Assembly (NCBI GenBank): GCA_902362775.1
Contig: CABIXV010000004.1
Coordinates: 266,564 to 330,563, forward strand
Length of the DNA stretch: 64,000 nt
From: Clostridiales bacterium
Lineage (GTDB): Bacteria > Bacillota > Clostridia > Oscillospirales > Oscillospiraceae
Direction of reading: 5' to 3'
The position numbers and the translations under genes were made by a program. The notes below the pieces were generated by a model. The model had not been told where the DNA came from and did not search any database. It worked only from the letters and a program-made list of their open reading frames with translations. Below, one piece after another: positions 34,798-42,337 of the stretch (the first letter of the stretch is position 1; every line of letters starts with the position of its first letter).

Positions 34798-36059
34798 GCG
34801 GTACCCATTATGATCTGATTGTGGTGGGCGGTGGGGCCGCGGGTATGATGGCGGCCATCACCGCCGCCCGTCTGGGGGCAGAGGTCTGCCTGTTGGAGCG
34901 CAACCCCAAAGTGGGCCGGAAACTGTATATCACTGGCAAGGGCCGGTGTAATGTGACCAATCACTGTACGCCGGAGGAGGCACTAGCCGCCACGACCAGG
35001 AATGGACGTTTTCTATACAGCTCTATAAGCCGCACCACACCCGCCAATGTAGAGGAATTTTTTACCGGACTGGGCGTGGAACTGAAGGTGGAGCGTGGGA
35101 ATCGGGTATTCCCGCGGTCGGATAGGGCTTCGGATATCATCGACGCCTTATTTCAGGAGTTAAAACGGCGGAAGGTTCCGGTGATCCATGAGCGGGCTTC
35201 TGAAATCTGTATTCAGGATGGCGCGGTGTGCGCCGTGGAAGTAGGAAAAGATAAGGGCAGGACTAGATTTGGCTGTAAAGCGGTCATCCTTGCTACGGGA
35301 GGAGTTTCCTATCCCACCACTGGCTCTACTGGGGACGGGTATCGGATGGCGGAGGCATTGGGCCACACCATTGTGGAGCCGTGTCCCTCGCTGGTTCCGC
35401 TGGTGTCCCCAGACTCCTGCTGTGGGCAGATGCAGGGACTGACTCTAAAAAATGTTCAGTTGACGGTCCGGGGACAAAAGGGTAAGATAGTATACCGTGA
35501 GCAGGGTGAGCTTTTGTTCACCCACTTTGGCCTGTCCGGTCCGCTGGTGCTGTCAGCCAGTGCTCATATGCGGGATTTTGAGAGAGTTAAGTATGTCTGC
35601 TCCATCGACTTAAAGCCAGCACTGGATGAGTCCGTTTTGGATGCCCGCCTGCTGCGGGAGCTGGGGGAAAACGCCAACAGAGATATGGGCAATTTATTAG
35701 GCAGCCTAGTCCCAAAGGCGATGATCCCTGTCCTGCTGGCGCGTGCCGGCATCCCAGGGGACAAAAAGGCCCACGATGTGACCCGTGAGGAGCGCCGCCG
35801 CCTGTTGGAAGCGCTGAAACATTTTACAGTACCCGTGTCCGGACCACGGCCTATTGAGGAGGCCATCATCACCTCCGGCGGTATCAAGGTGGGCGAAGTA
35901 GACCCAAAGACCATGCAGTCCAAAAAGGTGCCTGGCCTGTTTTTTGCCGGGGAGCTGCTGGATGTGGACGCCTATACCGGCGGCTTCAACCTCCAGATCG
36001 CATGGGCTACCGGCCGGGCGGCGGGGGAAGGGGCAGTGGAGTTTATAGGGGCCGGATAA
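34794..36059 (+). CDS. HI0933-type FAD-dependent oxidoreductase
   Basis: A 421-residue flavoprotein of the HI0933/BaiN-like family. The dinucleotide-binding motif VVGGGAAGMMAA is at residues 10-21. GRKLYITGKGRCNVTN (about 42-57) is the family signature, as are VILATGGVSYPTTGSTGDGY (core ATGGVSYPTTGS) and, at the C-terminus, AGELLDVDAYTGGFNLQIAWATG (core DVDAYTGGFNLQ). FAD binding is secure, but the substrate is unknown for most members. The start is a GTG overlapping the MurR/RpiR stop. Its end overlaps the opposing GyrI-like gene by 17 bp. Confidence 0.9.
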   Translation: MSGTHYDLIVVGGGAAGMMAAITAARLGAEVCLLERNPKVGRKLYITGKGRCNVTNHCTPEEALAATTRNGRFLYSSISRTTPANVEEFFTGLGVELKVERGNRVFPRSDRASDIIDALFQELKRRKVPVIHERASEICIQDGAVCAVEVGKDKGRTRFGCKAVILATGGVSYPTTGSTGDGYRMAEALGHTIVEPCPSLVPLVSPDSCCGQMQGLTLKNVQLTVRGQKGKIVYREQGELLFTHFGLSGPLVLSASAHMRDFERVKYVCSIDLKPALDESVLDARLLRELGENANRDMGNLLGSLVPKAMIPVLLARAGIPGDKKAHDVTREERRRLLEALKHFTVPVSGPRPIEEAIITSGGIKVGEVDPKTMQSKKVPGLFFAGELLDVDAYTGGFNLQIAWATGRAAGEGAVEFIGAG

Positions 36060-36486
36060 GGGGGACGCACATTTCGCACAGGTGCCGGGCGATCATCGGG
36101 GCGGCGTACCGCTCGATGATGGGGCGCCTCCAGTCGGCCGGCAGGCCCTGGGTCAGGACAGGCAGGTCTTTCCAGAAGGAGAGAATGTCGGCCTCTGTGT
36201 GGGGCACTTCAAAGACGGCATAGAGGCCGTCCTCCAAGGTCCTTGTTTCCAGACTGGTGGACTGTCCCCGGCGGAGGACCAGACCCAGATCATATCGGAG
36301 CTTTTCTGCCGCCACACGGGCGGGATCGTCCAGGGCGATGCCAAAAATAACAGACTGGGCGTCCAATAGCTGCTCCCGGTCTAAGGTTTGCTTAAAGTTC
36401 TCCATAAAATGCCGGTTGTGCTGGCCGTATGGGCCGATGCTCCTTTGATATGCCAGGGTAATGTTCTCAAATCTCTCCTGTATCAT
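36043..36486 (-). CDS. GyrI-like / AraC effector-binding domain protein
   Basis: A 147-residue stand-alone small-molecule-binding domain of the GyrI-like (SOUL/AraC-effector) fold. It opens with a strand FENITLAYQRSIGPYG, where the aromatic-rich xxYxRxxGPY segment is typical. The pattern repeats in GLYAVFEVPHTEADI, and it ends with ADWRRPIIERYA, another family-like segment. There is no DNA-binding domain. Such proteins bind drugs or cyclopropanes, or act as gyrase inhibitors, but nothing local tells which. It has its own promoter and a GGAGG site, and overlaps the end of the convergent flavoprotein gene. Confidence 0.75.
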   Translation of the reverse strand: MIQERFENITLAYQRSIGPYGQHNRHFMENFKQTLDREQLLDAQSVIFGIALDDPARVAAEKLRYDLGLVLRRGQSTSLETRTLEDGLYAVFEVPHTEADILSFWKDLPVLTQGLPADWRRPIIERYAAPMIARHLCEMCVPLIRPL

Positions 36487-36525
36487 AGGGCCTCCATATT
36501 GGAATAAAATTACGGTGATTTAGGT

Positions 36526-36554
36526 ATAGTATCCCGAATTAAAAGAAATTTCAA
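36526..36554 (-). promoter_or_regulatory. SigA promoter of the GyrI-like gene
   Basis: On the minus strand TTGAAA (36549-36554), a 17-bp spacer and TACTAT (36526-36531), about 40 bp before the ATG. Confidence 0.65.
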
Positions 36555-36606
36555 GAACTTTTTTAATTTGTTCTATGGAAACCACAAAAGTGTTTGGAGC
36601 GGTTGT

Positions 36607-37284
36607 ATGAAGTGTGTCAGCATTGCTATCGACGGCCCCGCCGGGGCCGGTAAGAGCACCCTGGCCCGAAAGACGGCCAGGGAGCTGGGCTTTTTATATG
36701 TAGATACCGGGGCCATCTACCGCACGGTGGCCCTGAAGGTCCTCCGGGCGGGTGCGGATCCGACCGAAGAGAGCCAGGTGATCCCCCTGCTGAATGGGCT
36801 GGATATTTCTATGGACTATGGCCCAGACGGGGAGCAGCGGATGTTTCTGGAGGGCGAGGATGTGTCCAAAGCGATCCGGGAACATCAGATCTCCGGACTG
36901 GCTTCTAAGGTATCCGCTATCCCGGCAGTGCGGGACTTCCTGTTGGAATTTCAGCGCACTCAAGCCCGTGAGCACAATGTGGTCATGGACGGCCGGGATA
37001 TCGGAACCGTCGTGCTGCCTCAGGCAGATGTGAAAATATTTCTCACTGCGGCACCGGAGTCCCGTGCCCGCCGCCGTCTCTTGGAGCTGGAAGGGCGGGG
37101 GCAAAAGACTGATTTTGAAACTGTCCTGCGAGATATTGTCCAGCGGGATGAACAGGACCGGAATCGCCCGATTGCACCGCTGCGCCAGGCGGAGGACGCA
37201 GTCCTTCTGGACACCACCCGGCTGAATTTAGAGGAGAGTTTGGCGGCCATGCTTTCCTTGATAAAGGAGAAGATTCATCTGTGA
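36607..37284 (+). CDS. cmk: Cytidylate kinase
   Basis: A 225-residue CMP/dCMP kinase. The P-loop DGPAGAGKST is at residues 9-18, followed by DTGAIYRTVAL (about 37-47), the CMP-binding helix, and MDGRDIGTVVLP (about 129-140), which is a firm Cmk signature. The ATG at 36607 is set by GGAG seven bases upstream, and it starts right at the conserved first strand. The order cmk-plsC-ispH/rpsA is common in Clostridia. It overlaps plsC by 4 bp. Confidence 0.95.
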   Translation: MKCVSIAIDGPAGAGKSTLARKTARELGFLYVDTGAIYRTVALKVLRAGADPTEESQVIPLLNGLDISMDYGPDGEQRMFLEGEDVSKAIREHQISGLASKVSAIPAVRDFLLEFQRTQAREHNVVMDGRDIGTVVLPQADVKIFLTAAPESRARRRLLELEGRGQKTDFETVLRDIVQRDEQDRNRPIAPLRQAEDAVLLDTTRLNLEESLAAMLSLIKEKIHL

Positions 37285-37931
37285 GCGAAGAATCGGTGAA
37301 AGAACCCCAGGAAAAGAATGAGCTCCAGCGCAAAAGCCTAGACAGATACTTTTCCTTTTTATACGCTGTCATCTGGCCCTTCTTTAACCTCTTCCGCCCA
37401 ATCCGGGCGGTTGGACGGGAGAATATTCCGAAGGGCCCGGCAGTCATCTGTCCCAATCATACCACCGCGGGGGACCCTTTTTATGTCGTCTTTGCTTTTG
37501 GACATAAATGTCCCATGCGGGCCATGGCCAAGATACAGATCATGCGTGTCCCATTTGTCGGCTGGATATTGTCCAAGGCCGGCGTCTTTGGGGTGGACCG
37601 GGGAAACAATGATATGAAGGCAGTGAAGACAGCCTTGAAATTCTTAAAGGGCGGGGATAAGCTGCTGATGTTCCCGGAAGGGACCAGAGTTCACGAAGGG
37701 GAAAACGTGTCGGTCAAGACGGGTGCCGCCCTCTTCGCAACCCGAGCCGGTGTCCCCCTGCTGCCGGTGTACATACAGCGGAAGAAGCGGCTGTTCCGAC
37801 CGAATACTGTGGTCATCGGACAGCCCTATTATCCCAAGTATGAGGGCCGTAAACCTACGGCGGAGGAGCTCCAGTCGATTGCCCAGGAAGTGATGAACCG
37901 GGTGCAGGCCCTGGGGGAGGGGATCGGATGA
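37281..37931 (+). CDS. plsC: 1-acyl-sn-glycerol-3-phosphate acyltransferase
   Basis: A 216-residue PlsC-type acyltransferase that makes phosphatidic acid from lysophosphatidic acid at the membrane. The catalytic HX4D motif is H60-D65 (NHTTAGD). The glycerol-phosphate motif is EGTR (133-136). A hydrophobic stretch near residues 27-40 (FLYAVIWPFFNLF) anchors it. The start is a GTG overlapping cmk by 4 bp, and its end overlaps the ispH-rpsA gene by 4 bp, so the three are tightly coupled. Confidence 0.93.
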   Translation: MSEESVKEPQEKNELQRKSLDRYFSFLYAVIWPFFNLFRPIRAVGRENIPKGPAVICPNHTTAGDPFYVVFAFGHKCPMRAMAKIQIMRVPFVGWILSKAGVFGVDRGNNDMKAVKTALKFLKGGDKLLMFPEGTRVHEGENVSVKTGAALFATRAGVPLLPVYIQRKKRLFRPNTVVIGQPYYPKYEGRKPTAEELQSIAQEVMNRVQALGEGIG

Positions 37932-39889
37932 AGCTGGAATTGGCCAGGAGTGCTGGCTTCTGCTATGGTGTACGGCGGGCCGTGGAGCTTGCGGAGCAGG
38001 CTGCCGCACAGGGCACGCCCTGCGTTATGCTGGGCTCCATTATCCATAACCAAGCGGTGATCGGCCGGTTGGCGGAGCAGGGCCTTCGTTCGGTGAAAAC
38101 ACCGGAGGAGGTGCCGGATGGCGCGTCGGTCATTATCCGCTCCCACGGCGAGAGCCGCGCGGTTTACAAAACGCTGGAGAGTCGGGGCGCCCAGATCTTG
38201 GATGCCACCTGCCCCAATGTGACCCGAATCCATGAGATCGTGCGTCAGGCGGAGGAGCAAGGGAGAAGGCCCGTAATCGTAGGGACTCCTGACCATCCGG
38301 AAGTGACGGCTATCGCTGGCTGGTGTCGAGAACCAGTTGTGGTATCGGGGGCAGAGGCATTGGAAAAATGGCTGTTAGAGGCTCCGGACCGGCGAAACCT
38401 GCCTATCACTTTGGTATCGCAAACCACATCTACCAGGAAAATTTGGGACGACTGCGTGAAAAAAGCAAAAAAAGAGTGTACAAACGCAGAATTTTTTGAT
38501 ACAATATGTGGAGCGACGTCCAAACGCCAGGAAGAGGCCCGTCAGCTGGCTGAAAAATGCAGCATGATGGTGGTCATAGGCGACAGTCAAAGCTCCAATA
38601 CGAAGCGGCTTGCGGAGCTTTGCCGGGAGGTTTGTCCCCGCGTTCAGCTGATTGAGAGCGCGGAGGAGATGGATCTTATCGGGCTGCCCCAGGCGGATAT
38701 GGTCGGCATCACGGCGGGCGCGTCCACGCCCGCGTGGATAATAAAGGAGGTCTATGACAAAATGAGCGAAGAAATCATGGAGATCGAGCAATCCTTTGCG
38801 GAGATGCTGGAGGAGTCGATCAAGCCTATAAATAATGGAGATAAGGTCACGGGCATAGTGGATTCTATTACCCCCACTGAGATCCAGGTTGACTTGGGTT
38901 TTAAGTACCCCGGCTATATCCCCTTGGCTGAGTTGAGCGACGACCCCACCGTCAAGCCTGAGGACCTGGTGAAGGTAGGCGACGAAATCGAAGCCTATGT
39001 GATGCAGGTCAGCGACCGGGACTGCCAGGTCAAGCTGTCCAAGAAGCGCCTGGATATGGTCAAGGGCTGGGAGGAGATCGAGGCCGCCAGCGAGAACGAG
39101 ACAGTGGTTGAGGGCTTTGTGACTGAGGACAACAAGGGCGGTGTGGTTGTTTCCGTCAAGGGCATCCGCGTCTTTGTGCCCGCCTCCCAGACGGGCCTGC
39201 CGCGGGAGACTCCCATGGCTGAACTGCTGAAGCACAAGGTCCGTCTGGTCATTACAGAGGTCAACCGGGCCCGCCGCCGTGTAGTGGGCTCCATCAGCAA
39301 GGTGCAGCGCGCCGAGCGGGCTGCCGCCGCGGAGAAGGTGTGGGCCGAGATCGAGGACGGCAAGCGCTATACCGGCACGGTGAAGTCCCTGACTTCCTAC
39401 GGCGCCTTTGTAGATATTGGCGGCGTGGACGGCATGGTCCACATCTCCGAGCTGTCTTGGAGCCGCATTAAGCACCCCTCTGAGGTAGTAAAGGTGGGCG
39501 ATACTGTAGAGGTGTACGTCATCTCCGCCGACAAGGAGAAGAAGAAGATCTCCTTGGGCATGAAGGACCACAGCCAGGATCCCTGGACCGTATTTACTTC
39601 TACCTACCAGGTGGGGGACACCGCTAATGTGCGCATCGTCAAGCTGATGACCTTCGGTGCCTTTGCCGAGGTAGTTCCCGGTGTGGACGGACTGATCCAC
39701 ATCTCCCAGATCGCAGACCACCGCATCGAGAAGCCCGGCGACGTACTGGCTGAGGGCGATAAGGTGGACGTGAAGATCACCGATGTGGACATGGAGAACA
39801 AGAAGATCTCCCTCTCCATCCGTGCCCTGCTGGAGCCCGCTGTGGAGGAAGATAGCGCCGAGGAAGCTCCTGCCGAAACCGAGGAGTAA
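37928..39889 (+). CDS. ispH-rpsA: Fusion: 4-hydroxy-3-methylbut-2-enyl diphosphate reductase (IspH) - ribosomal protein S1 (RpsA)
   Basis: A 653-residue bifunctional protein. Residues 1 to about 280 are IspH, the last enzyme of the MEP isoprenoid pathway, with the three Fe-S cysteines C12, C95 and C194 and the SQSSNTKRLAE motif. Residues from about 304 hold four S1 RNA-binding repeats, starting near 304, 392, 478 and 562; the third and fourth keep the FVDIGGVDGMVHISEL and FAEVVPGVDGLIHISQI pattern. A short Glu/Ala tail ends it. The fusion is known in many Clostridia, with no stop or frameshift between the parts. Why the two are joined is not understood. Confidence 0.95.
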   Translation: MKLELARSAGFCYGVRRAVELAEQAAAQGTPCVMLGSIIHNQAVIGRLAEQGLRSVKTPEEVPDGASVIIRSHGESRAVYKTLESRGAQILDATCPNVTRIHEIVRQAEEQGRRPVIVGTPDHPEVTAIAGWCREPVVVSGAEALEKWLLEAPDRRNLPITLVSQTTSTRKIWDDCVKKAKKECTNAEFFDTICGATSKRQEEARQLAEKCSMMVVIGDSQSSNTKRLAELCREVCPRVQLIESAEEMDLIGLPQADMVGITAGASTPAWIIKEVYDKMSEEIMEIEQSFAEMLEESIKPINNGDKVTGIVDSITPTEIQVDLGFKYPGYIPLAELSDDPTVKPEDLVKVGDEIEAYVMQVSDRDCQVKLSKKRLDMVKGWEEIEAASENETVVEGFVTEDNKGGVVVSVKGIRVFVPASQTGLPRETPMAELLKHKVRLVITEVNRARRRVVGSISKVQRAERAAAAEKVWAEIEDGKRYTGTVKSLTSYGAFVDIGGVDGMVHISELSWSRIKHPSEVVKVGDTVEVYVISADKEKKKISLGMKDHSQDPWTVFTSTYQVGDTANVRIVKLMTFGAFAEVVPGVDGLIHISQIADHRIEKPGDVLAEGDKVDVKITDVDMENKKISLSIRALLEPAVEEDSAEEAPAETEE

Positions 39890-39898
39890 TTTTGATTT

Positions 39899-39938
39899 AA
39901 AAACGGCCCTGGTCTTTTTGACCAAGGGCCGTTTCCTA
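39899..39938 (+). terminator. Intrinsic terminator after ispH-rpsA
   Basis: A long stem AAACGGCCC-GGTC with GACC-AAGGGCCGTTT (39899-39914 with 39920-39934, small internal mismatch) and a T5 loop, followed by TTTCC. Confidence 0.75.
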
Positions 39939-39984
39939 TATGATGTAAAAAATGACAAAATTTTAAAATCATTAGGGGTTTTGC

Positions 39985-40013
39985 TTGCGTAAAGCCGTTT
40001 AAATTGCTATAAT
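39985..40013 (+). promoter_or_regulatory. SigA promoter of carD
   Basis: TTGCGT (39985-39990), a 17-bp spacer and a perfect TATAAT (40008-40013), about 55 bp before the TTG start. Confidence 0.7.
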
Positions 40014-40067
40014 TAGTGTGAAAATAGAGGCAAGGACGGGGTCATGATCGGTATGGAGGTGTAAAAG

Positions 40068-40544
40068 TTGTACCAGATTGGGGATAAAGTCGTCCACCCA
40101 ATGTACGGAGCAGGCGTTTTAGAGAGTATCGTCCAGAGAAAAATTGACGGTGTAGAGCGAGATTATTACATGATGAAGCTCCCCAATCGGTCCATGGTGG
40201 TTATGATCCCCACAGAACATAGCGAGGATATCGGCGTCCGACCAGTAGTGGACGCGAATCAGGCCGATCAGGTTATGGCGGCGATTCCTTCCATCCAGGC
40301 GGAGATGACCTCAAATTGGAACCGCCGTTACCGAGAGAATATGGAGCGCCTGAAAAGCGGTGATCTCTTTCAGGTCGCTTGGGTCATCAAGGGGCTCACG
40401 GCCAGGGACCACTCGAGGGGGCTGTCCACTGGGGAGCGGAAAATGCTTCACTCGGCTCGGCAGATGCTGATCTCCGAGATCGTGCTCTCCAAGAGTCTAA
40501 GCTACGAGACAGTGGAGGAGCAGTTGGATACGGCGCTGGCATAG
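40068..40544 (+). CDS. carD: CarD family transcriptional regulator
   Basis: A 158-residue CarD/CdnL-type RNA polymerase-binding protein. The N-terminal RNAP-interaction domain (about 1-60) carries YQIGDKVVHPMYGAGVLESI (core VVHPMYGAGV) and DYYMMKLPNRSMVVMIP (core MKLPNRSMVVMIP). The C-terminal part is helical, ending SYETVEEQLDTAL. Family members stabilise open promoter complexes at housekeeping promoters. The start is TTG at 40068 behind TGGAGGTG, a weak codon that may limit its level. A terminator separates it from ispD, although carD-ispD-ispF is a frequent order in Clostridia. Confidence 0.92.
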   Translation: MYQIGDKVVHPMYGAGVLESIVQRKIDGVERDYYMMKLPNRSMVVMIPTEHSEDIGVRPVVDANQADQVMAAIPSIQAEMTSNWNRRYRENMERLKSGDLFQVAWVIKGLTARDHSRGLSTGERKMLHSARQMLISEIVLSKSLSYETVEEQLDTALA

Positions 40545-40585
40545 TTTGTCCTGCCCAGACATAGTGATTGATAAAAGCTGACCTG

Positions 40586-40613
40586 AAAAGGAGCCCACCG
40601 GCTCCTTTTTTGT
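40586..40613 (+). terminator. Intrinsic terminator after carD
   Basis: A perfect 10-bp stem AAAAGGAGCC/GGCTCCTTTT (40586-40595 with 40600-40609), a 4-nt loop and continuing T-run, close to the ispD ribosome site. Confidence 0.85.
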
Positions 40614-40629
40614 GTAGGAGGTCCCTAAG

Positions 40630-41367
40630 ATGCTGGAAGTATTGCGAAAATTAGCGAAGAAGAAGGCTCATCCCCCAATCTGTTCCGCTGTGATTGTGGC
40701 GGCGGGCTCCGCCCGTAGGATGGAGGGGATAGACAAGGTATTGGCGCCTTTGGGGGAACTGCCCGTCCTGGTGCACACGATCTATTCCTTTCAGGACTGC
40801 CCCCGGTTTGATGAGATCGTGGTGGTCACGAGAGAGGACCTGCTGGTTGAAGTCAGCCGGATCTGCAAAGACTTCCAACTGGATAAAGTGTCCAAAGTGG
40901 TGGTAGGGGGCAGAGAGAGGACCGACTCCGTGCTGGCTGGGCTCAGGGAGGTGCGTCCGGATGCGGACCTTATCGCAATCCACGACGGCGCCCGCCCACT
41001 GGCCCCCCAGCAGGTGCTGGAGGAGGTGGTGGAGCGGGCGGCGGAAACGGGAGCAGCCGCCCCCGCTATACCGGTCACAGATACAGTAAAGAGAGCTAGA
41101 GAGGGACTGATAGAGGAAACCGTAGACCGCTCAGAGCTTTGGACGGTTCAGACGCCCCAAGTCTTTGAAGCCGGGCTGATCCGGGCCGCGGTGGAGAAGG
41201 CGGCGGTTGACGGGGAAAGCCTGACAGACGAATGTGGGGCGGTAGAGCGGCTGGGGATGAAGGTGTCCCTGACCACTGGAAGCAAGGAAAATATTAAGAT
41301 CACCACCCCCTTTGACCTAATATTGGGGGAGGCTATCCTGGAAGCGAGAGTGAGGGGAGAGCTATGA
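40630..41367 (+). CDS. ispD: 2-C-methyl-D-erythritol 4-phosphate cytidylyltransferase
   Basis: A 245-residue IspD of the MEP isoprenoid pathway, joining CTP to methylerythritol phosphate. The nucleotide-binding loop is [18 protein letters not shown] (about residues 22-39), with the basic residues that hold [11 protein letters not shown] (about 117-124) and [10 protein letters not shown] are conserved. The N-terminus carries an extra basic helix of about 16 residues before the usual start. It overlaps ispF by 4 bp (ATGA), so the two consecutive pathway genes are coupled. Confidence 0.95.
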   Translation: MLEVLRKLAKKKAHPPICSAVIVAAGSARRMEGIDKVLAPLGELPVLVHTIYSFQDCPRFDEIVVVTREDLLVEVSRICKDFQLDKVSKVVVGGRERTDSVLAGLREVRPDADLIAIHDGARPLAPQQVLEEVVERAAETGAAAPAIPVTDTVKRAREGLIEETVDRSELWTVQTPQVFEAGLIRAAVEKAAVDGESLTDECGAVERLGMKVSLTTGSKENIKITTPFDLILGEAILEARVRGEL

Positions 41368-41843
41368 AGATGCGGGTCGGGCACGGATACGATGTCCACC
41401 GGCTGGTAGAGGGGCGCAGGCTCATCCTGGGCGGGGTAGAGATATCCTGGGAAAAGGGATTGCTGGGCCACTCAGACGCGGACGTACTGACCCACGCGGT
41501 GATGGACGCGCTTCTGGGAGCGGCAGGACTTGGGGACATCGGCACACATTTTCCCGATACAGACTCCGCCTACGCCGGGGCGGACAGCATAAAACTGCTG
41601 GAGAGAGTGACCGCCCTGCTGGATCACCGGGGCTGGAAGGTGGGGAATATAGACGCCACCATCCTGGCTCAACGGCCTAAGCTGGCGCCCCATATTCCGC
41701 AGATGCGGGAGCGGCTGGCCAGAGCTATGGGAGTGTCCCCGGAGCAGGTCAATCTAAAGGCTACCACGGAAGAAGGTCTCGGCTTTACTGGCTCCGGTGA
41801 GGGGATGGCGGCGCACGCAGTAGTGCTGATTTGGAAAGGTTGA
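41364..41843 (+). CDS. ispF: 2-C-methyl-D-erythritol 2,4-cyclodiphosphate synthase
   Basis: A 159-residue IspF, which closes the cyclic diphosphate in the MEP pathway. Zinc ligands are in [11 protein letters not shown] (D and H near residues 9-11) and [26 protein letters not shown] (core [10 protein letters not shown], His near 43). The CDP-binding signature [21 protein letters not shown] lies near the C-terminus (core [10 protein letters not shown]). It overlaps ispD. Together with ispH in the neighbouring operon, the window holds three MEP-pathway enzymes. Confidence 0.96.
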   Translation: MKMRVGHGYDVHRLVEGRRLILGGVEISWEKGLLGHSDADVLTHAVMDALLGAAGLGDIGTHFPDTDSAYAGADSIKLLERVTALLDHRGWKVGNIDATILAQRPKLAPHIPQMRERLARAMGVSPEQVNLKATTEEGLGFTGSGEGMAAHAVVLIWKG

Positions 41844-41896
41844 ACGGCAAGCACGAACGCTGCAAATAGTTCGACTCCGGCAAGTATCAGGGGGGG

Positions 41897-41926
41897 CCAT
41901 TTTCGCCTGGCGAATGGCGAAAATGG
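41897..41926. repeat. Perfect 11-bp inverted repeat downstream of ispF
   Basis: CCATTTTCGCC (41897-41907) and GGCGAAAATGG (41916-41926) with an 8-nt loop. There is no T-run on either side, so a plain terminator is unlikely; it may stabilise the ispF mRNA end or bind a protein. Confidence 0.6.
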
Positions 41927-41962
41927 AGATATGGGCTGTTTGACCATTGTAAAGAGAAAGCA

Positions 41963-42060
41963 AGTCTGCGGTGTCACCGCCTGAAAAAGAGCATACAATG
42001 GAGATGAGAGGGGAACGCAGGCTCCCCTCCCAGCTATTTCCGAGGGGCGGCCGACAGACT
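41963..42060 (+). ncRNA. Candidate structured leader RNA upstream of the DUF3343 gene
   Basis: The 239-bp gap after ispF contains a potentially closed RNA fold. AGTCTG (41963-41968) pairs with CAGACT (42055-42060) as an outer stem. Inside are GCGG/CCGC (41968-41971 with 41977-41980) and GAGGGGA/TCCCCTC (42008-42014 with 42023-42029). It ends about 20 bp before the DUF3343 start. I do not recognise it as a known riboswitch class. A separate perfect 11-bp hairpin stands upstream at 41897-41926. Confidence 0.35.
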
Positions 42061-42082
42061 GTCCCGAGAAAGGAACCAAGTC

Positions 42083-42337
42083 ATGCTCTATTATCTCATT
42101 GTATGCCGCTCTCTGACCTACGCACAGCGGACAGCCGCCGCCCTGGAGCGGGCGGGCATCACGGCGCGGATTCTCCGCTCGCCAAAGAGCGTGGCGGGGG
42201 AGGGGTGCAGCCACTCGGTCAAGATATCCCAACGCAGTCTGCCTGACGCCCTCCGGGTCCTCCAGCGGACGAATCTTGAGCCAAAGCGTATCTATATCAC
42301 CGCCGGGGACGGCAGCTATCAGGAGGTGGAGCTGTGA
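42083..42337 (+). CDS. DUF3343 domain protein (putative Se/S carrier-like)
   Basis: An 84-residue protein of the DUF3343 family, described as putative selenium/sulfur carriers. It starts with a short strand MLYYLIVCRSLTYAQ, then a helix, and has a cysteine in GEGCSHSVKI (C42) that sits where family members keep a conserved Cys; C8 is a second one. The gene overlaps the cysteine-desulfurase-like gene by 4 bp, which fits a carrier that receives S or Se from that enzyme; this partnership is inferred. A GAAAGGAACC site precedes the ATG. Confidence 0.8.
   Translation: MLYYLIVCRSLTYAQRTAAALERAGITARILRSPKSVAGEGCSHSVKISQRSLPDALRVLQRTNLEPKRIYITAGDGSYQEVEL

Noticed and set aside
38375..39958. A 527-codon minus-strand frame opposite ispH-rpsA
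   Set aside because: The + strand fusion protein has intact cysteines and S1 motifs; the reverse frame is low-complexity Leu/His/Asp.
41897..41926. Hairpin after ispF as an intrinsic terminator
   Set aside because: The stem is perfect, but there is no T-run on either strand, so it is listed as an inverted repeat only.
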